Below, one piece after another: positions 55,726 to 64,000 of a stretch of 64,000 nt of DNA. Under the pieces are notes generated by a model. That model searched no databases, had not been told where the DNA came from, and worked only from the letters and a program-made list of their open reading frames with translations. The position numbers and the translations under genes are program-made. How positions within the stretch are numbered: position 1 is the stretch's first letter; each line of letters starts with the position of its first letter. Source of the DNA: Spirochaetota bacterium (lineage in GTDB: Bacteria; Spirochaetota; Spirochaetia; SZUA-6); the NCBI GenBank assembly GCA_013151965.1, contig JAADHF010000045.1, positions 20,096-84,095 on the forward strand, read 5' to 3'.

Positions 55726-56427
55726 ATGAAACCGGAAGAATTAAAAAAACTCATAGGTTATAAAGCGGTAGATGATCTTGTCGTAAGCGGGATGAAAATA
55801 GGACTGGGAACCGGCTCGACGGCTATCGAATCGGTTCGCAGGGTAGGTGAAAAGTCGCAAAGGGGAGAACTTAAGAATCTTGCAATTGTTGCAACAAGCT
55901 TCGAAACAAAACAGGAATGTCAGAATTACGGGCTTAATGTATATACACTTGGAGACCCTGTGATAAACGGGAATCTTGATCTTACCATCGATGGTGCGGA
56001 CGAAGTCGATCCGGAGTGGAATTTGATAAAGGGCGGCGGCGGAGCTCTTCTCATAGAAAAAATCGTAAGCTATGCTTCGAAAAGATTCTGTATTATTGTC
56101 GATGAATCAAAAATCGTTGCCGAATTAGGGGAAAAACGGCCTGTTCCCATAGAGGTAATTCCCGAAGCGTTTGTTACCGTAAAAGGTACACTGCATGCAC
56201 TGGGGGGAAGAGCCGAAATACGTATGGCAAAAATGAAAGCGGGCCCTGTTAATACTGAAAGAGGGAATATTATAGTGGATTTATATATACGCGGTTTCCG
56301 TCCTGAAGAACTGGAAAAGACATTAAACCAGATACCCGGCGTTGTAGAAAACGGTATATTCGCAGGCAGAACAACGGATCTGTATGTAGCCTACGGAAAC
56401 GGCCGCATAGAGAGTAAAAGCCGTTAG
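55726..56427 (+). CDS. rpiA: Ribose-5-phosphate isomerase A
   Basis: A 233-aa enzyme of the pentose phosphate pathway, interconverting ribose-5-phosphate and ribulose-5-phosphate. Family motifs are MKIGLGTGSTAIESVRRVGE, NLDLTIDGADEVDPEWNLIKGGGGALLIEKIVSYAS (catalytic Asp and Lys region), VDESKIV and PIEVIPEAFVTV. Length is normal. GAGGT lies about 11 nt before the ATG. It follows lysS on the same strand. Confidence 0.95.
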   Translation: MKPEELKKLIGYKAVDDLVVSGMKIGLGTGSTAIESVRRVGEKSQRGELKNLAIVATSFETKQECQNYGLNVYTLGDPVINGNLDLTIDGADEVDPEWNLIKGGGGALLIEKIVSYASKRFCIIVDESKIVAELGEKRPVPIEVIPEAFVTVKGTLHALGGRAEIRMAKMKAGPVNTERGNIIVDLYIRGFRPEELEKTLNQIPGVVENGIFAGRTTDLYVAYGNGRIESKSR

Positions 56428-56454
56428 AACCTGCCAGGTATTTCGGTCTTTTAA

Positions 56455-56592
56455 TCAGCCTATTTTAATTTCTTTCCCGGTTTTTGCATCTTTTATTGTA
56501 CAATTCTTATGCTTCTTCATGATTGATTTCGCAAACTCTTTACTGTCCGTTTCTGCAAGCAGGTCTTTGTCTTCGTAGATATAGAAAAGCAT
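56455..56592 (-). CDS. Small 45-aa protein, unknown function
   Basis: Below the track cut-off. On the minus strand ATG 56592 to TGA 56455 encodes 45 residues: MLFYIYEDKDLLAETDSKEF, then AKSIMKKHKNCTIKDAKTGK and EIKIG. AAGGGG lies about 10 nt upstream. The protein is highly charged, Lys-rich and without membrane segment. Its pattern (strand YIYED, helix, strand, TGKEI turn) looks like a genuine small fold. It lies in the 283-bp gap between rpiA and the exonuclease, opposite in strand to both. I do not recognise a family. Confidence 0.55.
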   Translation of the reverse strand: MLFYIYEDKDLLAETDSKEFAKSIMKKHKNCTIKDAKTGKEIKIG

Positions 56593-56719
56593 CTTTTAAG
56601 TACCCCTTATATTAGTTATTGTTTATTATACTATATATATTTTCGGATGTTAAGGGCCGAACAAACAGAAATTAATTTCTCTTGAACAGTTAAGAATATT
56701 AAGTATACTTTTGTTGTAT

Positions 56720-57277
56720 ATGAAACCTGCACGTAATGTAAAAGAAATTGTAAACACACTTATTCATAACAAACCTGTAATTATCGATACGGAGACTACT
56801 GGCTTAAGAAACAGTGATGAAATTATAGAAATAGCGGTGGTCGATATAGACGGTAATGTTCTGGTGAACACCCTTATACATCCAACTCAATCCGTGCCAT
56901 TGGATGCTTCCGGTGTGCACGGAATAACCGAAACCGATATTAAAGATGCCCCGACATTCGATATTGTCTGGAAGGGTCAGCTGGAGGAGCTGTTTCAAAG
57001 ACATATCGTCTGTGCTTATAATGCGGATTTTGATATGAGAATGTTTGGACAAACCCTTAAAATATACGGGTTTCATTTGCCCTCCGGGATAAAGACCGCC
57101 TGTATAATGAAACTGTTCGCTGAGTATAGAGGTGATTGGGATTACCGGAAGAATCATTTTAGGTGGTTTAAGCTTAAAGAAGCCGCAGAGTTATGCGGCA
57201 TAGATCCTGCAGGCCTGCACAGGGCATTGCAGGATACTCAGCTTGCGCGTAAAGTTCTGCTCCGTATGGCTGAGTAA
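56720..57277 (+). CDS. DnaQ-like 3'-5' exonuclease (DEDDh)
   Basis: A 185-aa protein when started at ATG 56720; the track adds three residues from TTG 56711. The DEDDh motifs are complete: VIIDTETTGL (Exo I), YNADFDMRMFG (Exo II) and the His-x-x-x-x-Asp of LHRALQDTQLARKVL (Exo III). HGITETDIKDAPTF is the usual intervening segment. It matches stand-alone exonucleases related to the DNA polymerase III epsilon subunit, but there is no polymerase-binding tail, so a repair or RNA-processing role is possible. It is convergent with the MFS gene across 17 bp. Confidence 0.86.
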   Translation: MKPARNVKEIVNTLIHNKPVIIDTETTGLRNSDEIIEIAVVDIDGNVLVNTLIHPTQSVPLDASGVHGITETDIKDAPTFDIVWKGQLEELFQRHIVCAYNADFDMRMFGQTLKIYGFHLPSGIKTACIMKLFAEYRGDWDYRKNHFRWFKLKEAAELCGIDPAGLHRALQDTQLARKVLLRMAE

Positions 57278-57294
57278 TCAGCAGACAGGATCGC

Positions 57295-58506
57295 TTATAC
57301 CCTTAAACGTTTCTTTTCTTCAAGGAACAGTACAAGGAATAAAGCTGCGATCAGGAGAATTATGAGCAGCAGAATCGGCAGCAGGTAATGGGAAGACGTT
57401 CTGTGGAGGAGTTCCATAACAGGAACAATTGCAACGGCGGCACCGTTGCCTAAGAGCTGCAGATAGGCGACGGATATCCCCGCGTATTTGGGCCCGCTTA
57501 CTTCAGTGGAGAACGTCAGCAGTATGGGAAGTACCGAAATAAGAAAAAATCCCAGCAGTACGGCATTTATCAGATTGATCGCATAACTGCCGGATATGAG
57601 TAAAACCGAAAGGGAAATTATTGCCGCAGAAGCTCCCAGGAAAAGAAAGGGTTTTCTCTTCATAACAATATCCGAAATAAGAGGAATAATAACACATCCT
57701 GCCATTCCCGAGAAAATAAGTATTCCTGCTATATTACCTGCCCTGACCATCGATATCCCGTGCATTTCCGTAAGTATTTTCTCTAACCAGGTGGCCAGTC
57801 CGTTAAAAACTCCGATCCCGATAAAAGCTATAAAACCCAGAAGTACAAAATTACGGATTCTAAAGAGGTTTTTAATTCCCTCTCCATAGGAAACTTCCTC
57901 TGTAATTTCCTGTTTTTCCGGAGGCAAAGCAGGCCGGGCTTTCCCGAATATGAAAAAGATAAAAATTCCCAAAAAGGCGGATACAAAATAGGTAAGATTC
58001 ATAGTTATAAAACCCTTAGAGGAAACAAGCTGAGGTGTTAAGGAAAGGCTGACCAGCATACCTATAAACAGAGCCAGAGAACCGAGCCCTACGGCTGTTG
58101 CTTCTTCCCGCTTGGGAAACCATACCGATACGAGTTTTGTTACACTGTTAAGAACAAAGGGCTGCCCTATGGCTATGCCGGTTTGCGAGATTATCAGTAT
58201 TGTGTATGAGTATGGATTTATAAGGCGCAGGCCTGCAAATACACCTGTAAACAGGGCTCCGATGCCGATGCTGAATCTGAATCCCTTCCTGTCGATTATT
58301 ATTCCTGCAGGTATGGATAAAAACAGGTATACAATCGGAAAAACAAGTGCCAGAAAACCGACTTTCATGGCAGAAATATTCAGAGTCTTTTCTATGAACG
58401 TATCTATTGCCGCGAAGTTCAGCCAGAAAAGCTGTGTCAGGGCTGTGATATACATATAAACCGCTAAAACAACCCATCTGTACCTGTAAATTCTATAATT
58501 TTCCAT
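57295..58506 (-). CDS. MFS transporter, FLVCR/DIRC2-like
   Basis: A 403-aa inner-membrane protein with twelve predicted helices. Start ATG 58506 (MENYRIYRYRWVVLAVYMY) is preferred over the track start 12 codons earlier because it opens directly into helix 1; neither has a ribosome-binding site. PAGIIIDRKGFRFSIGIGALFTGVFAGLRL and GQPFVLNSVTKLVSVWFPKREEATAVGLGSL resemble the FLVCR-type branch of the major facilitator superfamily, whose eukaryotic members carry haem or choline. The bacterial substrate is unknown. Confidence 0.83.
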   Translation of the reverse strand: MENYRIYRYRWVVLAVYMYITALTQLFWLNFAAIDTFIEKTLNISAMKVGFLALVFPIVYLFLSIPAGIIIDRKGFRFSIGIGALFTGVFAGLRLINPYSYTILIISQTGIAIGQPFVLNSVTKLVSVWFPKREEATAVGLGSLALFIGMLVSLSLTPQLVSSKGFITMNLTYFVSAFLGIFIFFIFGKARPALPPEKQEITEEVSYGEGIKNLFRIRNFVLLGFIAFIGIGVFNGLATWLEKILTEMHGISMVRAGNIAGILIFSGMAGCVIIPLISDIVMKRKPFLFLGASAAIISLSVLLISGSYAINLINAVLLGFFLISVLPILLTFSTEVSGPKYAGISVAYLQLLGNGAAVAIVPVMELLHRTSSHYLLPILLLIILLIAALFLVLFLEEKKRLRV

Positions 58507-58563
58507 ATGGAATACAGTATAATGGTATTGTTTATAAATCAAGTATCTGTTTCTTATAACCTG

Positions 58564-59385
58564 CTAATAGATAACTTCTACTCTTTTTGCCCTGTCATCT
58601 ATAAAACCCGAAAACGAAGAAAGCTTTGTAAGCATGCCGGAGTTAAGTATAATACCCCTGGGAAGCAGCAGGAGCCCGTTTTTTAAGATTATGTCGGTTT
58701 TTAAAAACATCCCCGGCTGCAGGGATTGTATTGGTATAGTGTGTGATTTTTTTTCGAAACTCTTAAGTTTTTTATCGATCAATGTGGAAAATTCCTCGAC
58801 AAGCGACGGATCATACTTTGACGAGGTTTTATTTATAATAGCCGCTTTTGTTTCTTTTAGTGAGAGACCTTTTTTAAAAATATAGCTGTCAAAATCACTG
58901 AGCAGATGAATTACTCTTGCTCCGAATGGTATCGCCTCTCCTTTAAGCTCGTCGGGGAAACCTGTTCCGTTAAAGTGTTCATGATGGGATCTGATAATTC
59001 CGGAGATTCTCTTAAGATTGTATGCACTGTTGATAATTTTTTCTCCGATCAGCGGGTGTTTTGCATACACAGCTCTGTCATCCTTACTGAATATTTCGGG
59101 ATTCCCCGTAATTATATGTTCGGGCATCCCTACTTTCCCTATGTCATGGAGAAGTGCGGAGAAGTAAAGCATTTCACGGATATCTTTGTCATAATTACAT
59201 TGCAGTGCGAATTCTCTGGACATTTCCGCTACTCTCTTTAAATGACCGCCTAGAAATTTATCCGATAGTGAAATTACAGCTATAAGCAACTGCACCATAT
59301 CACGGAAATTCTTACTTGTTGCCCTGTGAATATCCTCCAGAAGTTTTAGTTTTGTCTCCGTTTCGTTATACTCTTCCGGTTTCAT
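58564..59385 (-). CDS. HD-GYP domain protein (putative c-di-GMP phosphodiesterase)
   Basis: A 273-aa cytoplasmic protein. A short N-terminal helix leads into the HD-GYP core: HLKRVAEMSREFA, HDIGKVGMPEHI (HD at residues 80-81), AKHPLIGEKII, HHEHFNGTGFPDELKGEAIPFGARVIHLLSDFDS. The GYP position reads GTGFP, a conservative variant, so catalysis is likely. A C-terminal extension of about 70 aa (LQPGMFLKTDIILKNGLLLLPRGIIL) follows. Its ATG overlaps the hybrid-kinase stop by 4 bp, so it is translationally coupled and probably controlled by that kinase. Confidence 0.88.
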   Translation of the reverse strand: MKPEEYNETETKLKLLEDIHRATSKNFRDMVQLLIAVISLSDKFLGGHLKRVAEMSREFALQCNYDKDIREMLYFSALLHDIGKVGMPEHIITGNPEIFSKDDRAVYAKHPLIGEKIINSAYNLKRISGIIRSHHEHFNGTGFPDELKGEAIPFGARVIHLLSDFDSYIFKKGLSLKETKAAIINKTSSKYDPSLVEEFSTLIDKKLKSFEKKSHTIPIQSLQPGMFLKTDIILKNGLLLLPRGIILNSGMLTKLSSFSGFIDDRAKRVEVIY

Positions 59386-61631
59386 TTTTTACCCTCGCTT
59401 ATGATTTCTTCGATATATTTTGAGAGTTCTGAAATGCTGTAGGGCTTTTGTATCAAATTTGTATTTTTAAGTTCACTTTCAGTATAGCCGGATGTAAAAA
59501 GAAATTTTGTTTCGGGTTTAAGTTCCCGTATTTTTTCTGCAAGTTCGATCCCGCCCATTTCCGGCATTACTACATCACTGATTACCAGATCGACGGCCTC
59601 TGTATCTCCGGTTATTAAAGAGAGCGCTTCCTTCCCGTTGTTTGCCGTCAGAATAGTATATCCGAGAGTTTTTAATGCTCTCTCTGTAAATCTCAGTACC
59701 GATTCGTCGTCTTCGACCAGCATGATAGTTTCGCCGCCCTGTGCCGGGACTGCCCGTTCGGTGTGATTTGTTTTATCCGGAGTTTTTTCTGCACAAGCCG
59801 GCCAGTACACCTTAAAAACCGATCCGCGGTTCATCTCGCTGTAGATATATATAAAGCCGTGATTCTGCTTTACAATACCATATACGGTAGAAAGACCCAT
59901 GCCGGTGCCGCGTTCTTTCCCCTTTGTCGTAAAAAAAGGTTCGAATACTTTTCTTTTTACATCTTCATCCATTCCTGTTCCGTTGTCGCTTACGGAGAAA
60001 AGAACGAAATTACCTTTATAGCTTCCCGGATGATTTATTATATAATCTTCCGTTATTGTAACATTTCGTGTTTCGAAGGAAATAAGTTTTTCTGTTTTAC
60101 CGGGCAGGTTATTATTTACCGCGTCCCTTGCATTGACTGCAAGGTTTATAAGAATCTGGTCTATCTGTGAAGGGTCGGCCTCTATACTGTATAGCGTATT
60201 TGAAAGTTTTTTCTTAAGACTTATATTTTCACCTATTATTCTCGGCAGAATGGAAAAGAGATTATCTATTATAGTATTGATGTCGATTATCTGTGGTTTT
60301 ATGATCTGTCTGCGGCTGAAGGCGAGTAATTTGGATACAAGTTCCGCAGCCTTGCCGCCGCTTTCGTAAATAGCGCGGATTTCTTCGTATAACGGATCTC
60401 CCTTTTTAAGATCGGTAAGTATAAGCTCTGCGTTGCCGTTTATGGCTGTTAAAATGTTGTTAAAATCATGAGCGATACCTCCTGTGAGGTTTCCTATGGA
60501 TTCCATCTTCTGAGCCATGATCAGTTGATTCTGGAGTCTCTTCAGTTCTGTAATATCTTCTTTAACACCGATAAAATTTGTTATTTTACCATTATCATCT
60601 TTAACCGGTGCTATTACCGCAGATTCCCAGTATAACTGCCCGTTCTTTTTTAAATTATGAAATTCTCCCCGCCATATTCTGCCGCCGGTAATCGTTTCCC
60701 ATAATTTTTTATACTCCCCATCGGATGTCTCTCCGGACTTTAATATGCGCGGATTTTTCCCCCTGACTTCCTCTAAAGAGTAGCCTGTGATCTCTGAAAA
60801 TTTGGGATTTATATATTCGATATTTCCGTCTAAATCGGTAATTACTATGGAAACAGGGCTCTGCTCCATAGTAATGCGGAGTTTTTTAAGCTGTTCTCCG
60901 GTTTGTCTGGTAAAGGTGATATCACGTATCATTGCGAGAAGATATCCCCTGTACCCTTTTATACGGTTTAATGAAACCTCGGTGTCGAACAGTGAACCGT
61001 CCGCTTTTTTGTGTTTCCAGTAAAACCTCCGGGGGGTGCCGGAAAGAGCTGTATTTATTATTTCGGCTGCTTTTATAAATGAATCGGAGCCGTCAGGCTG
61101 TTTGGCAGGTGAAAATTCCCAGAGACCATGATTGATAATATCTTTTTTAGCAGAAACTCCGAAAATTTCCAGTGTTTTTCCGTTACAGTCTGTAAATTTA
61201 GAATCCTCCATTATGAGTATTGCATCATTGGCGGAATCAAAGATGTTCCGGTACAGCGTTTTGTCCTTTTCCCGCATCTCTGTACAGGCTGTAATGTCGT
61301 GAAAATAGACAATTGTTTCGGCATCCGAATCCGGCTTAACGGCTGAAACGCGTACCGTTCTTTTTTCATTGTTTTTAGTTGTAATGCGGAACCTGGATTT
61401 TTCAGTGAAGTCTGCAGTCTCTCTGACTTTAAGTATGTTTTTTAAAAAGTCTGCATAACCGTACCCTAGAATTTCGTTTCTGCTGTAACCGGTTATCTTT
61501 TCCAGTGCATGATTGCATTCTGAAATCATGTTATGCCCGCCTATTACGGCAATACCATCCTGAGTATTATTGAATATAGACTCGTAAAGATTTCCCAAAG
61601 GAATAATCCCTTCAGTGTATATTAACAGCAC
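59382..61631 (-). CDS. Cytoplasmic hybrid histidine kinase with three PAS domains and a receiver
   Basis: A 749-aa protein without membrane segments. PAS1 (NLYESIFNNTQDGIAVIGGHNMISECN), PAS2 (RNIFDSANDAILIMEDSKFTDCN) and PAS3 with PAC (MEQSPVSIVITDLDGNIEYINPKFSEITGYSLEE ... IGVKEDITELKRL) precede HisKA (GGIAHDFNNILTAINGNAEL, His near 385), HATPase (NLAVNARDAV, SDNGTGMDEDVKRKVFEPFFTTKGKERGTGMGLSTVYGIV) and a C-terminal receiver (LVEDDESVLRF, Asp near 683 in VDLVISDVVMPEMGG). The track start is GTG. TTG codon 12 is preceded by GAAGGGA and is an alternative. It is coupled to the HD-GYP gene, suggesting a link to c-di-GMP turnover. Confidence 0.9.
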   Translation of the reverse strand: MLLIYTEGIIPLGNLYESIFNNTQDGIAVIGGHNMISECNHALEKITGYSRNEILGYGYADFLKNILKVRETADFTEKSRFRITTKNNEKRTVRVSAVKPDSDAETIVYFHDITACTEMREKDKTLYRNIFDSANDAILIMEDSKFTDCNGKTLEIFGVSAKKDIINHGLWEFSPAKQPDGSDSFIKAAEIINTALSGTPRRFYWKHKKADGSLFDTEVSLNRIKGYRGYLLAMIRDITFTRQTGEQLKKLRITMEQSPVSIVITDLDGNIEYINPKFSEITGYSLEEVRGKNPRILKSGETSDGEYKKLWETITGGRIWRGEFHNLKKNGQLYWESAVIAPVKDDNGKITNFIGVKEDITELKRLQNQLIMAQKMESIGNLTGGIAHDFNNILTAINGNAELILTDLKKGDPLYEEIRAIYESGGKAAELVSKLLAFSRRQIIKPQIIDINTIIDNLFSILPRIIGENISLKKKLSNTLYSIEADPSQIDQILINLAVNARDAVNNNLPGKTEKLISFETRNVTITEDYIINHPGSYKGNFVLFSVSDNGTGMDEDVKRKVFEPFFTTKGKERGTGMGLSTVYGIVKQNHGFIYIYSEMNRGSVFKVYWPACAEKTPDKTNHTERAVPAQGGETIMLVEDDESVLRFTERALKTLGYTILTANNGKEALSLITGDTEAVDLVISDVVMPEMGGIELAEKIRELKPETKFLFTSGYTESELKNTNLIQKPYSISELSKYIEEIISEGKK

Positions 61632-61779
61632 TGCCCATATTATTATGCCCGGAATAAAGAATGGTCAGTTTCTGTACTTAGAGTATAATTTAATATAGCA
61701 GAAATATCAAAAGAAATTAGAGAAATTGGCGGTTTTTTATGAAAAAACTTGTATACGTATATATAATTGTTCTGGTTTC

Positions 61780-61808
61780 TTGACTGCTATCTTATATATT
61801 TCTATTAT
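61780..61808 (+). promoter_or_regulatory. Putative sigma70 promoter of the sulfatase gene
   Basis: TTGACT, a 17-bp spacer and TATTAT lie 24-53 bp before the ATG at 61833. The divergent 201-bp gap also holds the palindrome TATACGTATA near 61752 and no gene. Confidence 0.5.
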
Positions 61809-61832
61809 AATCCGTGGGAGTGTTGTTAAATT

Positions 61833-63257
61833 ATGGGCAAACCCAATATACTTCTTATCTCTTCCGATCATCACCGGGGGGACTGTTTGAGTGTTTCCGG
61901 CCATCATTCCGTGATGACCCCTCAACTGGATCAGCTGGCTTTCGAGGGTGTGCGTTTTGAGCGTGCATACTCAACATGTCCTAAATGTATTCCCGCACGG
62001 CATATGGTTATGACGGGCCGTGACAGTTATGGTTTCGGTATCCATAAGTATATTGAGGGCACAAAAATTCCCCCTGACATGCCGACATTGCAGGGACTGG
62101 TAACCAGAGCCGGGTATCAGACTCAGGCTGTCGGCAAGATGCACCTTTTTCCCCAGCGCTGCAGGTATGGCTTTGAGAATATGGTTATATGTGAAGAGGG
62201 TCGTGTACTTGAAGGTCTTAAAAGGGATGATTATGAGTGGGAACTGGAAGATAAGGGGTACCGGGGAATGATCTGGGCGCATGGTATAGCTAACAACCAG
62301 GCCGCTGCCCGTATATGGCATCTTCCCGAAGAACTGCACAGCACCAACTGGGTGGCCCGGGAGGGATGTAAATTCTTCGAAAGAAGAGATCCTGCAAAAC
62401 CCTTTTTTCTGTGGCTCTCTTTCCCCAAACCTCATCCACCATACGTACCGCCCCTGGCTTATTGGGAGATGTATCGTGATCGTGATGTGCCGGTTCCTGC
62501 CATGGGAGGGTGGCTTAACGAAGATCCTGTCCCTGTATGTCTGCTTGATTCCGTGAGCACATGTAATGTCGACCTGGTCGATGATAAGGAGCGTATGTCT
62601 GTAATGCGTGCATACTATGCATTGATTACTCAAATTGATAACCAGATCGGATTTGTTCTCGGTGATTTAAGAGAGAGAGGTTTGCTGGATGATACCTTTA
62701 TAGTTTATTTTTCCGATCACGGAGACCTTATGTGGGATCACGGTGCCATGTATAAGGCTGCATTTTACGAGGGAGCTGCCCGGGTTCCGCTGATTATCCG
62801 GCCCCATAGAGAGTTCGACCGGAAGAAAACAGACTGGCAGCCGTCTTCCGCCTTTTTTAATCCTGTTGCATTGTACGATATAATGCCCACATTGTTAGAG
62901 GTTGCAGGAGCGGAAGTGCCGGAAGGAATCGAAGCTGTTTCCCTGTTTTCTAAAAAGGAAAGAGAATTTGTATACGGAGATTATGACGGCGATCATTTTG
63001 TCACGGACGGCAGATTTAAATATCTGTGGCACAGGGCAGGTAATATCGAGCAGTTCTTTGATCTTAAAGAAGACCCTAAGGAAGAACATAATATTAATGA
63101 TAATAAAAATGTAAAACCATGGCGTGAACTGTTAATAAATTTCCTTAAAGATAAAGACCCTGTTGTCAGGGATAATGAGCTTATATCCCTTCCCCATCCG
63201 GGCAATAAATTTACAAGGGAGCAGAACCACTGGCATAATAGGGGTGCGCATTTCTAA
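61833..63257 (+). CDS. Type I sulfatase / alkaline-phosphatase-superfamily hydrolase
   Basis: A 474-aa protein with no signal peptide, so cytoplasmic. Metal-binding N-terminus PNILLISSDHHRGDCLSVSGHHSVMTPQLD. The formylglycine signature C-x-P-x-R is CIPARHMVMTGR with Cys52, the residue converted to formylglycine in active enzymes. FIVYFSDHGDLMWDHG supplies the second metal cluster, and the C-terminal FDLKEDPKEEHNI is typical. Related enzymes cleave sulfate esters (choline sulfate, sugar sulfates) or phosphonate monoesters. Substrate unknown. No anSME or FGE activator gene is adjacent. Confidence 0.88.
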   Translation: MGKPNILLISSDHHRGDCLSVSGHHSVMTPQLDQLAFEGVRFERAYSTCPKCIPARHMVMTGRDSYGFGIHKYIEGTKIPPDMPTLQGLVTRAGYQTQAVGKMHLFPQRCRYGFENMVICEEGRVLEGLKRDDYEWELEDKGYRGMIWAHGIANNQAAARIWHLPEELHSTNWVAREGCKFFERRDPAKPFFLWLSFPKPHPPYVPPLAYWEMYRDRDVPVPAMGGWLNEDPVPVCLLDSVSTCNVDLVDDKERMSVMRAYYALITQIDNQIGFVLGDLRERGLLDDTFIVYFSDHGDLMWDHGAMYKAAFYEGAARVPLIIRPHREFDRKKTDWQPSSAFFNPVALYDIMPTLLEVAGAEVPEGIEAVSLFSKKEREFVYGDYDGDHFVTDGRFKYLWHRAGNIEQFFDLKEDPKEEHNINDNKNVKPWRELLINFLKDKDPVVRDNELISLPHPGNKFTREQNHWHNRGAHF

Positions 63258-63291
63258 CATGGAATATTCACATCCGGACAAACTTCTATCC

Positions 63292-63320
63292 TTGAAAACT
63301 CCTGTATCATCATGTATGAT
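63292..63320 (+). promoter_or_regulatory. Putative sigma70 promoter of the truncated membrane-protein gene
   Basis: TTGAAA, a 17-bp spacer and TATGAT lie 29-57 bp before the ATG at 63349. Confidence 0.45.
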
Positions 63321-63348
63321 TTTGCGGGAAGTTTAAAATCTGACAGTT

Positions 63349-64000
63349 ATGTTAATATTATTTGGGAATCTATTTATACCCGGAATAGCCAGTCTGTTAT
63401 GCATTATCTTTTTTTTCTATTTTGTAATGATAGAACAGCTGGAACCTGTCAATGCAAAAAGATTTGCCCTGTTCCTGCTTTCCTTTGGCATTTTTCTTAT
63501 ATCGCGTCCTCTCCAGATTCTATTAGGTCCGTATCCTCTGCCATTGATAATAAATAATTTAAGGCTCCTGTTATTCTGCACGGTAACTGTTCCGATGGTT
63601 CTTATGTTAACAGATGAGGCCGGTAAACCGGAAACCGGATACAGGTTAAAATTAACTATCGGTATCGGCTTTCTTTTAGGCGCCGTATATGGGGTGTTTA
63701 ACATATTGGGAACACAGGGTTCCTATGAAATATTTCGATTCGGTAATATTGTGGCTTATGATAATTTATCCCCCTCCATGCGGAAGCCGTACTACGGCCG
63801 TGAAGTCACAATAGCGGTTTCCGTATTGATGGGTTTTGTCTTATCGGGAAGTGCAGGGTATAGAATATTTAAAACTTACAGGGCAAAGTATAAGGATCAG
63901 AGTAAGAAATCTTTTTACTATAATGCCGGTATCTTAATTTTCGGCCTTTCACTGATTCTCGGCGTGATAATTAAAAAATGGTGGATATACTATTCTTTTT
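63349..64000 (+). CDS. Multi-pass membrane protein, N-terminal part (3' partial)
   Basis: Not in the track because it has no stop in the window. From ATG 63349 the frame is open to the right edge (217 complete codons): MLILFGNLFIPGIASLLCII, FFFYFVMIEQLEPVNAKRFA, then further hydrophobic stretches. About six membrane segments are visible (IASLLCIIFFFYFVMI, FALFLLSFGIFLI, LLLFCTVTVPMVLML, LTIGIGFLLGAVYGVF, TIAVSVLMGFVLSGSAGY, YYNAGILIFGLSLILGVII). The layout resembles an N-terminal membrane sensor of a larger signalling protein, but the output domain lies outside. The overlapping track ORF 63312..63557 is in another frame and is a shadow. Confidence 0.65.
   Translation, partial: MLILFGNLFIPGIASLLCIIFFFYFVMIEQLEPVNAKRFALFLLSFGIFLISRPLQILLGPYPLPLIINNLRLLLFCTVTVPMVLMLTDEAGKPETGYRLKLTIGIGFLLGAVYGVFNILGTQGSYEIFRFGNIVAYDNLSPSMRKPYYGREVTIAVSVLMGFVLSGSAGYRIFKTYRAKYKDQSKKSFYYNAGILIFGLSLILGVIIKKWWIYYSF

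Noticed and set aside
61971-62633. 220-aa antisense ORF inside the sulfatase gene
   Set aside because: The plus-strand frame carries all sulfatase motifs; the antisense frame has none.
63258-63340. 25-codon ORF (MEYSHPDKLLSLKTPVSSCM...) just after the sulfatase stop
   Set aside because: No ribosome-binding site, no fold-like pattern, and it overlaps a good promoter for the next gene.

Overview
The window looks like chromosomal DNA of a free-living spirochaete (Spirochaetota, Spirochaeta-like). This is inferred from a class I (archaeal-type) lysyl-tRNA synthetase, a GTP-type PEP carboxykinase, a fused alpha/beta 2-oxoacid dehydrogenase E1, a large glycogen locus, and many PAS-type kinases and chemotaxis genes. 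By eye the GC content is moderate (a little over 40%) and even. I see no insertion sequence, prophage, CRISPR array, rRNA or integrase. Genes are tightly packed: convergent pairs often overlap at their 3' ends, and clear intrinsic terminators are scarce. No species call is possible from sequence reading alone.

Layout. 1-12.8 kb: glycogen/alpha-glucan metabolism. It holds a 5'-truncated GT-B glycosyltransferase, alpha-glucan phosphorylase, a GT4 synthase, a GH133-type debranching enzyme, a small winged-helix protein, and a 1644-residue fusion of an alpha-amylase (GH13) domain to a glycogen synthase (GT5) domain. 12.8-18 kb: rhomboid protease, an exported hypothetical, an orphan oligopeptide-type binding protein, a double VOC protein and a 2-dehydropantoate-reductase-like oxidoreductase with changed active-site residues. 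18-25.4 kb (minus strand): a DeoR-regulated operon with an unusual 566-aa medium-chain dehydrogenase, E2, fused E1 and a VTT membrane protein. The DeoR gene appears to start at ATT. 25.4-34 kb: signalling, with a lone receiver, a LytS/NarX-like kinase and NarL-type regulator pair, and a translationally coupled STAS-CheA-CheW-CheR-CheB cluster. 34-39.5 kb: a PLP alanine-racemase-fold enzyme coupled to a HAD hydrolase, IlvC, small membrane proteins, an NlpC/P60-like lipoprotein and a DMT exporter.

39.5-50 kb: a citrate-synthase/citryl-CoA-lyase-like gene, then a long minus-strand catabolic locus. In transcription order it has two HAD phosphatases, an AfuA/FbpA-type binding protein, ATPase, double-length permease, GntR/UTRA regulator, class II aldolase, HisC-like aminotransferase and a third HAD phosphatase. 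A 13-bp sequence is shared by the GntR promoter and the region upstream of the binding protein, and is a candidate operator. I infer that this locus imports and breaks down a phosphorylated compound, perhaps a sugar phosphate that is transaminated, aldol-cleaved and dephosphorylated. It is the best candidate here for an undescribed pathway.

50-64 kb: a lipoprotein, tRNA-Arg(CCU), an AI-2E family permease, pckG, class I lysS (possibly leaderless), rpiA, a 45-codon ORF missing from the track, a DEDDh exonuclease, an FLVCR-like MFS carrier, a hybrid kinase coupled to an HD-GYP protein, a formylglycine-type sulfatase, and a truncated multi-pass membrane protein running off the right edge.
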